In this document: positions 33,783 to 40,751 of the stretch, in pieces
How positions within the stretch are numbered: the first letter of the stretch is position 1
Layout: every line of letters begins with the position of its first letter
Assembly: GCA_903908825.1 (NCBI GenBank)
Contig: CAIVTJ010000331.1
Location: forward strand, 1-40,751
Direction of reading: 5' to 3'
Origin: an uncultured Pseudomonadota bacterium
GTDB taxonomy: Bacteria > Pseudomonadota > Gammaproteobacteria > Steroidobacterales > Steroidobacteraceae
DNA length: 40,751 bases
Position numbers and translations under genes: made by a program
The notes under the pieces: generated by a model
What the model was told of the DNA's origin: nothing
The model's input: only the letters and a program-made list of their open reading frames with translations
Databases searched by the model: none

Positions 33783-36518
33783 GTGCATCGCGATCAGATC
33801 AAGTTTCCGCCCAAACACCTTGCCTTGCGTGAGGATGTCCATCAATTGGGCGGTTTGGTGGGTGACATCCTGCGCGAGCAAGGTGGGGATATCCTGTTCG
33901 ATCTGGTCGAAGGCGACCGTCTGCTCGGCATCGCGCGGCGTGAGCACGAGAGCGGCGATGACACGGCTCTGGCCTTGCGTGTGGCCGGTCGCCAGCCGGC
34001 TATTGCCCGCGATCTGGTGCGCGCCTTCTCGACTTGGTTTCAAGCGGTCAATCTGGCCGAACGCGTGCATCGCATACGCCGTCGCCGGGAATACTTCTTA
34101 GCGCATAGCGAGCGTCCGCAGCCCGGCGGTGTCGAAGACGCACTGACTGCGCTGCGTTCACAGGGCTGGTCGCTAGATGACGTGTTGTCGCTGATCGCCG
34201 GTCTGCACATCGAGCCGGTATTGATGGCTCATCCAACCGAGTCGGCGCGCCGCACGCAGTTGCGCCGGCACCAGCGCATGGCCAGCGTGCTGCTCGACCG
34301 GCTCAATCCCAACCTCGACCCCGGTGAGCAGCGTCAGTTGTGGTCCAGTATCCGCAACGAGATCACCACCGGCTGGCAGACCGAGGAACATCCGCGGCAA
34401 CGCCTGACCGTCGCCGATGAGCGTGAACACGCCATCTTTCATTTTGCCGAGGTGCTTTATCGCATCGTGCCGGCATTCTATGAAGAGCTGTCGCAGGCGC
34501 TCGAAAAACTCTGGGGCGCCTGCATCACCGATGTGCAACCGCCGACCATTTTGCGGTTCGGCAGTTGGGTGGGCGGGGATATGGACGGTGTGCCTGATGT
34601 GCACGCCAAGAGCATCCGCGAGACCCTGTTGCGGCAGCAGCAGGTGATCGTCAACGCTTATTACGGGGAATGTCAGGAGATCGCGCAACTGCTGTCGCAG
34701 AGTGCCGGACGGGTGTCGGTGTCGGTGGCTTTGGCGCGGCGCATCGAAGAATACAGGGTGCTGTTGCCAGGCGCGCAGTCTGGCGTGACGGCGCGTCACG
34801 ATCGCATGCCCTACCGGAGTTTCTTCGCGCAGGTTTCAGAGCGTCTGCGCCACACCTATGAGGGCCGGCCCAACGGCTATCAAAATCCGCAGCAGTTCAT
34901 CGCCGATCTGGACCTGGTTTGCGACAGTCTGCGCAGTAATCGCGGCGTACACGCCGGCTATGAGCAAGTCCGTCGCCTGGGCTTGCGCGCCCGTACCTTC
35001 GGCTTTCATCTGGCCTCGCTCGATCTGCGTCAGCATGCCGATGTGCACCATGCGGTGCTTGCCCAGGGTCTGGATGATCCGGGCTGGTTGACGCGCAGTT
35101 CCGCCGAACGCCATGCGCTGCTGGTGCAGATACTCGAGCGTGACAGTGGCCCGCGTGGCGTGCTCGACGCGCTGGGAAAACGCACTTTGGCGGTGTTCGA
35201 TGCCGCCCTGCAAGGTCGTCACCGTTATGGTGAACAGGCGGTGGGCTATTACGTTGTCAGCGGTGTCACGGGTGCTGATGACGTTCTGGCGCCGCTGGTG
35301 TTGGCGCGCTGGGCCGGCGCCTATGACAAGCACAGTGGTCAGGTGGCCATCGATGTCGCACCGATGTTCGAGTCGGTTGAGTCGCTGGCCGGCAGTGGCG
35401 AAGTCATGCGCCAATTGCTCGCCGATCCGGTTTATCAGTTGCACTTGGCTGCCCGCGGTAACCGGCAGTGTGTGCACATCGGTTATACCGAGGGCAGTCG
35501 CGATAGCGGTTTTATCGCGACCCGATTTGCGGCCTACGATGCGCAACGCGAGTTGGCTGCGACCCTGTCCGACGCTGGTGTGCAGGCGGTGTTGGTCCAT
35601 GCACGGGGCGGTAGTGTGCCGCGTGGTGGTTCGCGCATCGATGCGCTGGTTGCAGCCGCGCCGCCGGACAGCATCAGCGGCATTTTGCGTCTGACCGAAC
35701 AGGGCGAGACGGTCAGTCAAAGCTATGGCCTGCGGCCCAATGCCATGCGCACGCTAGAGCGTGCCTTCAGCGCCTTGTCGCTGGCCACGGCAGCGCGGCA
35801 GCGCGGTACGGTCCGGGCAGACCAGGCCGCGCAGCACGCGTGTGTCGCCACAGCAGCGGCCAGCAGTCAGGCCTGTTGGCGCGCATTGGTGCTGGGCGAT
35901 CGCGAGTTCTACGACTATTTCCGTGCGGTCACACCCATCGATGTCATCGAACGTATGCAGATCGGCTCGCGCACGATCTATGAAGGCAGTCGCAATGCCT
36001 CACCGGTGCAATCCATCCGCTCTACACCTTGGGTGTTCGCTTGGTCGCAGTCGCGACATATGATTCCCGGTTGGTACGGCTCCGGCACCGGTCTGGCAGC
36101 GGCTATCGCCGCGCAGAGTCTGACGGCCGTGCAGGACTGTTATGCCAATTGGCCGTTTTTTACGCTTTTGGTTGATGACCTGGAACGGATGTTGGCGCGC
36201 ACCGATTTGCGTTTGGCCCGGCATTACGATGGTCTGGCCAATCCGTCTTTGTTGCGCTTTGCGTCAGTAGTGCAAACCGAGTACACACTGGCCTGCGAGC
36301 AAGTGTTGCAAATCAAACAGGCCACTGAGCTGCTAGATAATGAGCGCACGCTGCAACGCGCCATACAGCTGCGCAATCCCTATGTGGACCCCATGCATTT
36401 GATGCAGGTTGATCTGCTGCGGCGCTGGCGCGCCAGCCTGCGCGAGGACGAAGACCTGTTCCGCGCGCTGTTAGCCAGCGTCAGCGGCATTGCGCAGGGA
36501 CTGCAGACCACCGGTTAG
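33783..36518 (+). CDS. ppc: Phosphoenolpyruvate carboxylase
   Basis: This 911-residue enzyme carboxylates phosphoenolpyruvate to oxaloacetate, refilling the TCA cycle. The first catalytic region has His150 in LMAHPTESARRTQL. The second reads GSWVGGDMDGVPD, where the common form is GGDRDGNP. The glycine loop reads HARGGSVPRGGS, where HGRGGSIGRGG is usual. The C-terminus GLQTTG matches the QNTG-type end that contributes to the active site. These variants suggest a divergent subgroup rather than a dead enzyme. GTG 33783 is used because family alignments begin close to it (LALREDVHQLGGLVGDILRE). A -10-like box lies only 11 bases upstream. Confidence 0.93.
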   Translation: MHRDQIKFPPKHLALREDVHQLGGLVGDILREQGGDILFDLVEGDRLLGIARREHESGDDTALALRVAGRQPAIARDLVRAFSTWFQAVNLAERVHRIRRRREYFLAHSERPQPGGVEDALTALRSQGWSLDDVLSLIAGLHIEPVLMAHPTESARRTQLRRHQRMASVLLDRLNPNLDPGEQRQLWSSIRNEITTGWQTEEHPRQRLTVADEREHAIFHFAEVLYRIVPAFYEELSQALEKLWGACITDVQPPTILRFGSWVGGDMDGVPDVHAKSIRETLLRQQQVIVNAYYGECQEIAQLLSQSAGRVSVSVALARRIEEYRVLLPGAQSGVTARHDRMPYRSFFAQVSERLRHTYEGRPNGYQNPQQFIADLDLVCDSLRSNRGVHAGYEQVRRLGLRARTFGFHLASLDLRQHADVHHAVLAQGLDDPGWLTRSSAERHALLVQILERDSGPRGVLDALGKRTLAVFDAALQGRHRYGEQAVGYYVVSGVTGADDVLAPLVLARWAGAYDKHSGQVAIDVAPMFESVESLAGSGEVMRQLLADPVYQLHLAARGNRQCVHIGYTEGSRDSGFIATRFAAYDAQRELAATLSDAGVQAVLVHARGGSVPRGGSRIDALVAAAPPDSISGILRLTEQGETVSQSYGLRPNAMRTLERAFSALSLATAARQRGTVRADQAAQHACVATAAASSQACWRALVLGDREFYDYFRAVTPIDVIERMQIGSRTIYEGSRNASPVQSIRSTPWVFAWSQSRHMIPGWYGSGTGLAAAIAAQSLTAVQDCYANWPFFTLLVDDLERMLARTDLRLARHYDGLANPSLLRFASVVQTEYTLACEQVLQIKQATELLDNERTLQRAIQLRNPYVDPMHLMQVDLLRRWRASLREDEDLFRALLASVSGIAQGLQTTG

Positions 36519-36606
36519 CCGCGCAGTACACCGGTTCGATTCGCTTATATCGGCCGGGCAGGTCAAAATGCGGCGCCAGCCATGGCATGCATGGTCGTTT
36601 AACGCC

Positions 36607-36612
36607 TAGAGT
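36607..36612 (+). promoter_or_regulatory. TAGAGT, candidate -10 box of a leaderless sulfite reductase start
   Basis: TAGAGT ends 7 bases before the GTG at 36620, which protein alignment independently favours as the start. No Shine-Dalgarno lies between. Confidence 0.35.
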
Positions 36613-36619
36613 CCGCCCC

Positions 36620-38266
36620 GTGTACAGATACGACACTATCGATCAGACCCTGGTTGCCGAGCGCGTTGCGCAGTTTCGCGACCAGACCCGCCGCTTCCTA
36701 GCCGGCCAACTCAGCGAAGATGAATTCAAGCCGCTGCGCTTGCGCAACGGGCTTTATATTCAGACACACGCACCGATGCTGCGGGTGGCAGTGCCCTACG
36801 GACTGCTCTCCACACGCCAGTTGCGCATGCTGGCGCACTTGGCACGCAAGTACGACCGTGGCTATGGTCATTTCACGACCCGCCAGAACATTCAGTACAA
36901 CTGGCCCAAGCTCGAAGATGTGCCTGACATGCTGGCCGACCTGGCCACTGTCGAGATGCATGCGATTCAGACCAGCGGTAACTGCATACGCAATGTCACG
37001 GCCGACCATTTTGCCGGTATCGCGCCCGATGAGATCGACGACCCGCGGCCTTACTGCGAAATCATCCGCCAGTGGTCGACTGTGCATCCTGAGTTCAACT
37101 ATCTGCCGCGCAAGTTCAAGATCGCGGTGACCGGTTCGCCGGCCGATCGCGCGGCCTCAGAGGTTCACGATATCGGGCTGCACATGCGTCGCAATGAGGC
37201 GGGCGAAGTGGGCTTTGAAGTGCTGGTGGGCGGCGGCCTCGGGCGCACGCCGATCATCGGTAAGGTCATCCGCGAGTTTCTACCGCGCGAGCACTTGCTC
37301 TCCTACCTGGAAGCGATCCTGCGCATCTATAACCGCGAAGGCCGGCGCGACAACATCTACAAGGCGCGCATCAAGATCCTGGTTAAGGCGACCGGTGAAG
37401 TTGCTTTCCGTGAGGCTGTCGAGGCTGAGTGGGCCTTGCTGCGCGATACGGCGCTGCGTCTTGATGTGGCCGAAATAGACCGCATGCGCGCCTTCTTCGT
37501 GCCGCTGCCTTACGAGACCTTGACCGATATCGATGCGACAGCCGGGCGCGAGCCAGAGTTTGCCGCTTGGTATCGCTACAACACGCGGGCGCACAAGATG
37601 CCCGGTTACCGGGCCGTGGTGGTCTCGCTCAAGGCGCCCGAGATCGCGCCCGGCGACATCACCGCTGCGCAGATGGACGATCTGGCCGAACTGGCCGATC
37701 GCATCAGTTCCGGACAGGTGCGCAGCACCCATGACCAGAACCTCATCCTCGGTGAAGTGCGCCAGCAAGACCTGTACGAGACTTGGCAGGGCCTGTCGGC
37801 ACTGGGCTTGGCCACACCCAATGTGGGCCTGCTGACCGACATGATCTGCTGCCCCGGGCTCGATTTCTGCAGTCTGGCCAATGCCGGCTCGATCGGCATC
37901 GCAAAGCAGATCAACGAGCGCTTTACCGACCTCGACTATCTGTATGACTTAGGTCCGCTTGAGATCAAGATGTCCGGTTGCATGAATGCCTGCGGTCACC
38001 ATCACGTGGGTCACATCGGCATACTCGGCGTCGATAAGAGCGGCGAGGAGTGGTACCAGATCACCCTCGGTGGTTCGGCCAGCGGCATCACATCACTGGG
38101 CACGGTCATCGGGCCGTCGGTGGCCAAGGCTGAAGTCGCCACCACCATCAGCAAGATTCTCGATGTCTATCTGGCTGCCCGGCAGGATGAAGAAAGCTTC
38201 CTGCAGGTGTTTCGCCGCATCGGTGTGCAACCCTTCCGGGATCAGGTCTATGCGACAGATCATTAA
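36620..38266 (+). CDS. cysI: Assimilatory nitrite/sulfite reductase (siroheme, 4Fe-4S)
   Basis: This protein has 548 residues from GTG 36620. An ATG at 36587 would add 11 residues that do not fit the family, which starts near YRYDTIDQTLVAERV. The N-terminal ferredoxin-like halves contain RNGLYIQTHAPMLRVAVPYG and GYGHFTTRQNIQYNWP. The siroheme/4Fe-4S ligands are Cys411-x5-Cys417 (CPGLDFC) and Cys454-x3-Cys458 (CMNAC). It reduces sulfite to sulfide (or nitrite to ammonia) in the cytoplasm. The following DUF934 gene, which overlaps by 17 bases, favours sulfite. CysH and the reductase flavoprotein are not in the window. Confidence 0.92.
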   Translation: MYRYDTIDQTLVAERVAQFRDQTRRFLAGQLSEDEFKPLRLRNGLYIQTHAPMLRVAVPYGLLSTRQLRMLAHLARKYDRGYGHFTTRQNIQYNWPKLEDVPDMLADLATVEMHAIQTSGNCIRNVTADHFAGIAPDEIDDPRPYCEIIRQWSTVHPEFNYLPRKFKIAVTGSPADRAASEVHDIGLHMRRNEAGEVGFEVLVGGGLGRTPIIGKVIREFLPREHLLSYLEAILRIYNREGRRDNIYKARIKILVKATGEVAFREAVEAEWALLRDTALRLDVAEIDRMRAFFVPLPYETLTDIDATAGREPEFAAWYRYNTRAHKMPGYRAVVVSLKAPEIAPGDITAAQMDDLAELADRISSGQVRSTHDQNLILGEVRQQDLYETWQGLSALGLATPNVGLLTDMICCPGLDFCSLANAGSIGIAKQINERFTDLDYLYDLGPLEIKMSGCMNACGHHHVGHIGILGVDKSGEEWYQITLGGSASGITSLGTVIGPSVAKAEVATTISKILDVYLAARQDEESFLQVFRRIGVQPFRDQVYATDH

Positions 38267-38744
38267 GGCGACGCAGTTGCTGGCCGATGAGTGGCCGCTG
38301 CCGGGTGAAGAGGCCAGTAGCACCGGTGCAGTACGTTTGACGCTGATCGATTACCTGGCTTGGTGCGGCGGGGCAGCGTTGCCTGGTGTGCCTGCCGGCG
38401 CGCGCGTGGCCGTGCGTTTAGAGCCGGCCGATGACGAGGCCGATCTGCTGCCCTACCTGGGGCAATTGCCGCTGATCGATGTGCACTTCCCCAAGAGTGC
38501 CGAAGGCCGCGGTTATACGCAGGGGCGCATGCTGCGCGAACGTCATGGCTATACCGGCGAGTTGCGGGCCAGCGGCGCGGTATTCATCGATCAGATTTAT
38601 TTGCTGGCGCGCTGCGGCTTTGATGCCTTTGAGCTGGCCGAGGGCCAGGACCCGCAGGCCGTCATAGCCGAGTTGCAACGCTTTAGCGTGGCCTATCAGC
38701 CTATGGTCGATGGCCTGACGCAGCCCTTACGCCGCCACCGCTGA
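38250..38744 (+). CDS. DUF934 protein, sulfite reductase partner
   Basis: This 164-residue protein starts at ATG 38250, 17 bases inside the end of the reductase gene. The open frame further upstream is the reductase in another frame. Conserved pieces are an early WPLPGE region, LIDVHFPKSAEGRGYTQGRM, LRERHGYTGELRASGAV and QIYLLARCGFDAFEL. The family is commonly found directly after sulfite reductase and before cysH and is thought to assist sulfate assimilation; its biochemical role is unsettled. Here cysH does not follow; hemL lies convergent 10 bases away. Confidence 0.88.
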   Translation: MRQIIKATQLLADEWPLPGEEASSTGAVRLTLIDYLAWCGGAALPGVPAGARVAVRLEPADDEADLLPYLGQLPLIDVHFPKSAEGRGYTQGRMLRERHGYTGELRASGAVFIDQIYLLARCGFDAFELAEGQDPQAVIAELQRFSVAYQPMVDGLTQPLRRHR

Positions 38745-38754
38745 GGCTCGCGCC

Positions 38755-40032
38755 TCAGCCTTGGGGCAGTGACGCGGTAGCAGCCAGCACTGCGTTGGCC
38801 ATGGCATCGACCTGCGCGGCGCTGTGCGCGGCCGATAAAAAGCCGACCTCATAAGCACTGGGTGCCAGATAGATGCCGCCGTCCAGCAGCGCATGGAAGA
38901 CCGGCGCAAACGGCGCAGCAGGGCGGGCCTGCATGTCAGCCAGGCTGCGGATGGGCGCGGTGGGCGGCGCCAGATAAAACCAGAACAGCGAACCCACGCG
39001 CTGGAAGGTCAGTTGCCGTTGATTGGCAAAGGCGGCATCTAAACGCTGACCCAGCGATTCCAGTTGTGCATAGAGGCTGCCGTCGGCCAGTTGCTGCAGC
39101 GTGGCTAAACCTGCGCACATGGCGACCGGGTTGGCGCTGAGCGTGCCGGCTTGATAAACCGGCCCTGCCGGTGCAACTAAATCCATGTACTGGCGCTTGC
39201 CGCCATAGGCACCGACGGGAAAGCCGCCGCCGATCACCTTGCCATAGGTCACCAGGTCCGGCTCTATGCCGTACAGACCGGCCGCGCCCTGAAAGCCGAC
39301 GCGAAAGCCGCTGATGACTTCATCAAAGATCAGCAGTGCGCCATGCTGGCGGCACAGTTCGGCCAGGCGCAGCAGGTATTCGCGCCGTTGCGGCAGCAGG
39401 CCGTAATTGGCAGGCACGGGTTCGATGATGGCTGCAGCAATGTCGCTGCCGTGGCGCGCAAAGGCCGCTTCAAGGCTGGCTTCATCGTTGAGTGTGGCGA
39501 CCACGGTGCCGGACAGCGTGGCGCGATCCAGACCTGCACTGTCAGCCACCGCGGCCTCGGCCAGACCCGAGCCTGACTTGATCAGCATCGAGTCGGTGTG
39601 GCCGTGATAGCAGCCATCAAACTTTAGAATCTTGTCGCGGCCGGTGGCGCCGCGCGCAACGCGCAGCGCTGACATCACGGCTTCGGTGCCTGAGTTCACA
39701 AAGCGCACGCTTTGCACCCACGGGATGCGCTGCGTGATGAACTCCGCCAGATCCAGCGAGTAGGGCTCGGTAGTGCCCAAGCTCCAGCCCCGGTCTATGG
39801 CGCCGATGGCCGCCGCACGCACCGCCGGGTTGCCGTGCCCCAGAATCAACGGCCCGAAGGCGCACAGGAAATCGAGATAGTCCCGGCCATCGACATCGGT
39901 CATGTAGGCGCCATGGCCGCCGGTCATGAAGCGGGGTGTACCGCCCACGCCCTTGAAGGCCCGCACCGGCGAATGCACGCCGCCGGGGGAAACCTGCTTG
40001 GAGCGGGCAAAGAGTGCGTCTGAAGTGCTCAT
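38755..40032 (-). CDS. hemL: Glutamate-1-semialdehyde 2,1-aminomutase
   Basis: This 425-residue class III PLP enzyme converts glutamate-1-semialdehyde to 5-aminolevulinate, the C5 route of heme synthesis. The N-terminus SKQVSPGGVHSPVRAFKGVG is typical, and the Schiff-base lysine Lys265 lies in TYGKVIGGGFPVGAYGG, the same position as in E. coli. Start ATG 40032 overlaps the stop of hemB by four bases (ATGA); the frame beyond it is hemB in another frame. Adjacency to hemB is functionally sensible because HemB uses the HemL product. A little upstream, FDEVISGFRVGFQGA holds the cofactor aspartate. Confidence 0.96.
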   Translation of the reverse strand: MSTSDALFARSKQVSPGGVHSPVRAFKGVGGTPRFMTGGHGAYMTDVDGRDYLDFLCAFGPLILGHGNPAVRAAAIGAIDRGWSLGTTEPYSLDLAEFITQRIPWVQSVRFVNSGTEAVMSALRVARGATGRDKILKFDGCYHGHTDSMLIKSGSGLAEAAVADSAGLDRATLSGTVVATLNDEASLEAAFARHGSDIAAAIIEPVPANYGLLPQRREYLLRLAELCRQHGALLIFDEVISGFRVGFQGAAGLYGIEPDLVTYGKVIGGGFPVGAYGGKRQYMDLVAPAGPVYQAGTLSANPVAMCAGLATLQQLADGSLYAQLESLGQRLDAAFANQRQLTFQRVGSLFWFYLAPPTAPIRSLADMQARPAAPFAPVFHALLDGGIYLAPSAYEVGFLSAAHSAAQVDAMANAVLAATASLPQG

Positions 40033-40751
40033 GTGGCCAACCATTCGCGCGCATGGCGCGCGCCGTAACTGATGATCATCGAAGCGCCGGCCCGTACCAG
40101 CGCTGTCCAAGCTTCGCGATGTGCGGCGACGCGCTGCGTGAGTCCCTGCTGCGCCAGCACCTCGATAGCTGCATATTCACCGCTGACTTCATAGACGGCC
40201 CAGGGCTGGGCGAACTGCCGCGACAGGTCGGCGAGGATGTCCAGATAGGGCATGCCCGGTTTGACCATCAGGATGTCGGCGCCTTCGGCGACATCGCGCT
40301 CGACGCACAGCAGCGCATCGCCCGGGCGCGCCGGGTCGATCTGATAGCTGGAACGGTCGGTGAGTTTGCTCAGCTGCTTGGGCGCGGAGTCGGCCGCCAC
40401 GCGAAACGGTCCATAAAAGTTGGAATGGAACTTGGCGGCATAGCTCATCAGCACCGTGCGTTCACAGCCGGCTTCATCCAGCGCGTTGCGGATGGCACCG
40501 ATGCGGCCGTCCATCATGTCGCTGGGGGCGACGCAGTCTGCGCCGGCCAGCGCATAGGCTGCCGCCGCAGCGGCTAACTCGTGCACGCTGGCCTGGTTGT
40601 CGAGGTGGTCGCCTTCCGGATTCAGTACGCCGCAATGACCATGCGGTGTGGACGAGCACAGGCAGACATCGACGGCCAGCCACACATCGCTGCCGAAACG
40701 CTGCTTGATAGCGGCGATCTGGCCGGCATTGAAGGACCAGTCTATGTCGTG
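40029..40751 (-). CDS. hemB: Delta-aminolevulinate dehydratase (porphobilinogen synthase), N-terminus beyond window
   Basis: The frame is open to the window edge, so about the first third of the gene is missing. The enzyme condenses two 5-aminolevulinate molecules to porphobilinogen. The zinc-binding cysteines are in VCLCSSTPHGHCG. The two Schiff-base lysines are in MSYAAKFHSNFYGPF and MVKPGM. APSDMMDGRIGAIR is also diagnostic. The cysteine triad marks the zinc-dependent class found in E. coli, as opposed to the magnesium type with aspartates. It overlaps the start of hemL, making a hemB-hemL unit. Confidence 0.95.
   Translation of the reverse strand, partial: HDIDWSFNAGQIAAIKQRFGSDVWLAVDVCLCSSTPHGHCGVLNPEGDHLDNQASVHELAAAAAAYALAGADCVAPSDMMDGRIGAIRNALDEAGCERTVLMSYAAKFHSNFYGPFRVAADSAPKQLSKLTDRSSYQIDPARPGDALLCVERDVAEGADILMVKPGMPYLDILADLSRQFAQPWAVYEVSGEYAAIEVLAQQGLTQRVAAHREAWTALVRAGASMIISYGARHAREWLAT

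Noticed and set aside
33732-34070. 113-residue N-terminal extension of the EamA permease
   Set aside because: It is the antisense of the ppc start and contains no membrane or signal pattern; the family begins at ATG 33731.

Overview
The window is GC-rich, densely packed bacterial chromosome with very short intergenic gaps; none reaches 300 bases. I see no tRNA, rRNA, CRISPR array, insertion sequence or prophage gene. The fused RlmKL methyltransferase, an spu/puu-type polyamine operon, monomeric isocitrate dehydrogenase, zinc-type HemB and the sulfite reductase-DUF934 pair point to a gammaproteobacterium. A Xanthomonadales/Nevskiales/Steroidobacterales-like lineage is my guess, from gene content only.

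Layout: (1) 1-1935, the 3' part of rlmKL. (2) 2044-4811, a two-subunit molybdenum hydroxylase of the IorAB type, with a Tat signal on the large subunit. (3) 4831-18906, a polyamine region. It holds puuB on the minus strand and a long plus-strand run: puuD, puuA, spuC, the ABC importer potF-G-H-I, a polyphosphate-glucokinase-type ROK kinase, a methionine-type aminotransferase and a Cys/Met-metabolism PLP enzyme. An HDOD-like protein and agmatine deiminase follow. (4) 18901-22873, a membrane-anchored TPR protein, a PlpD-like patatin/beta-barrel (type Vd) protein, a small unknown gene and msrA. (5) 22904-23791, a mazEF toxin-antitoxin operon with a near-perfect operator palindrome, next to the C-terminal stump of a TetR regulator. 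(6) 23820-29384, a small conserved unknown, a secreted esterase, monomeric icd, an AEC permease and a SYLF lipoprotein-like gene. (7) 29477-36518, a CPA2 antiporter, a one-heme secreted protein of unknown role, a convergent EamA permease and ppc. (8) 36620-40751, assimilatory sulfite/nitrite reductase with DUF934, then hemL and hemB convergent to them; hemB runs off the end.

How the genes work together: the polyamine block would import putrescine or spermidine (PotFGHI), glutamylate and oxidise it (PuuA, PuuB), release GABA (PuuD) or transaminate it (SpuC), and feed agmatine into the same pool (AguA). No PuuC-type aldehyde dehydrogenase or AguB is present here. Two small palindromes sit at the predicted start points of the divergent puuB and puuD transcripts.

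The most unusual pattern is at the starts. Seven genes have a TATAAT-like hexamer ending 6 or 7 bases before the start codon and mostly no Shine-Dalgarno sequence, which suggests leaderless mRNAs. Two of them face each other across a 22-base gap. mazE, in contrast, has a classic strong Shine-Dalgarno sequence.
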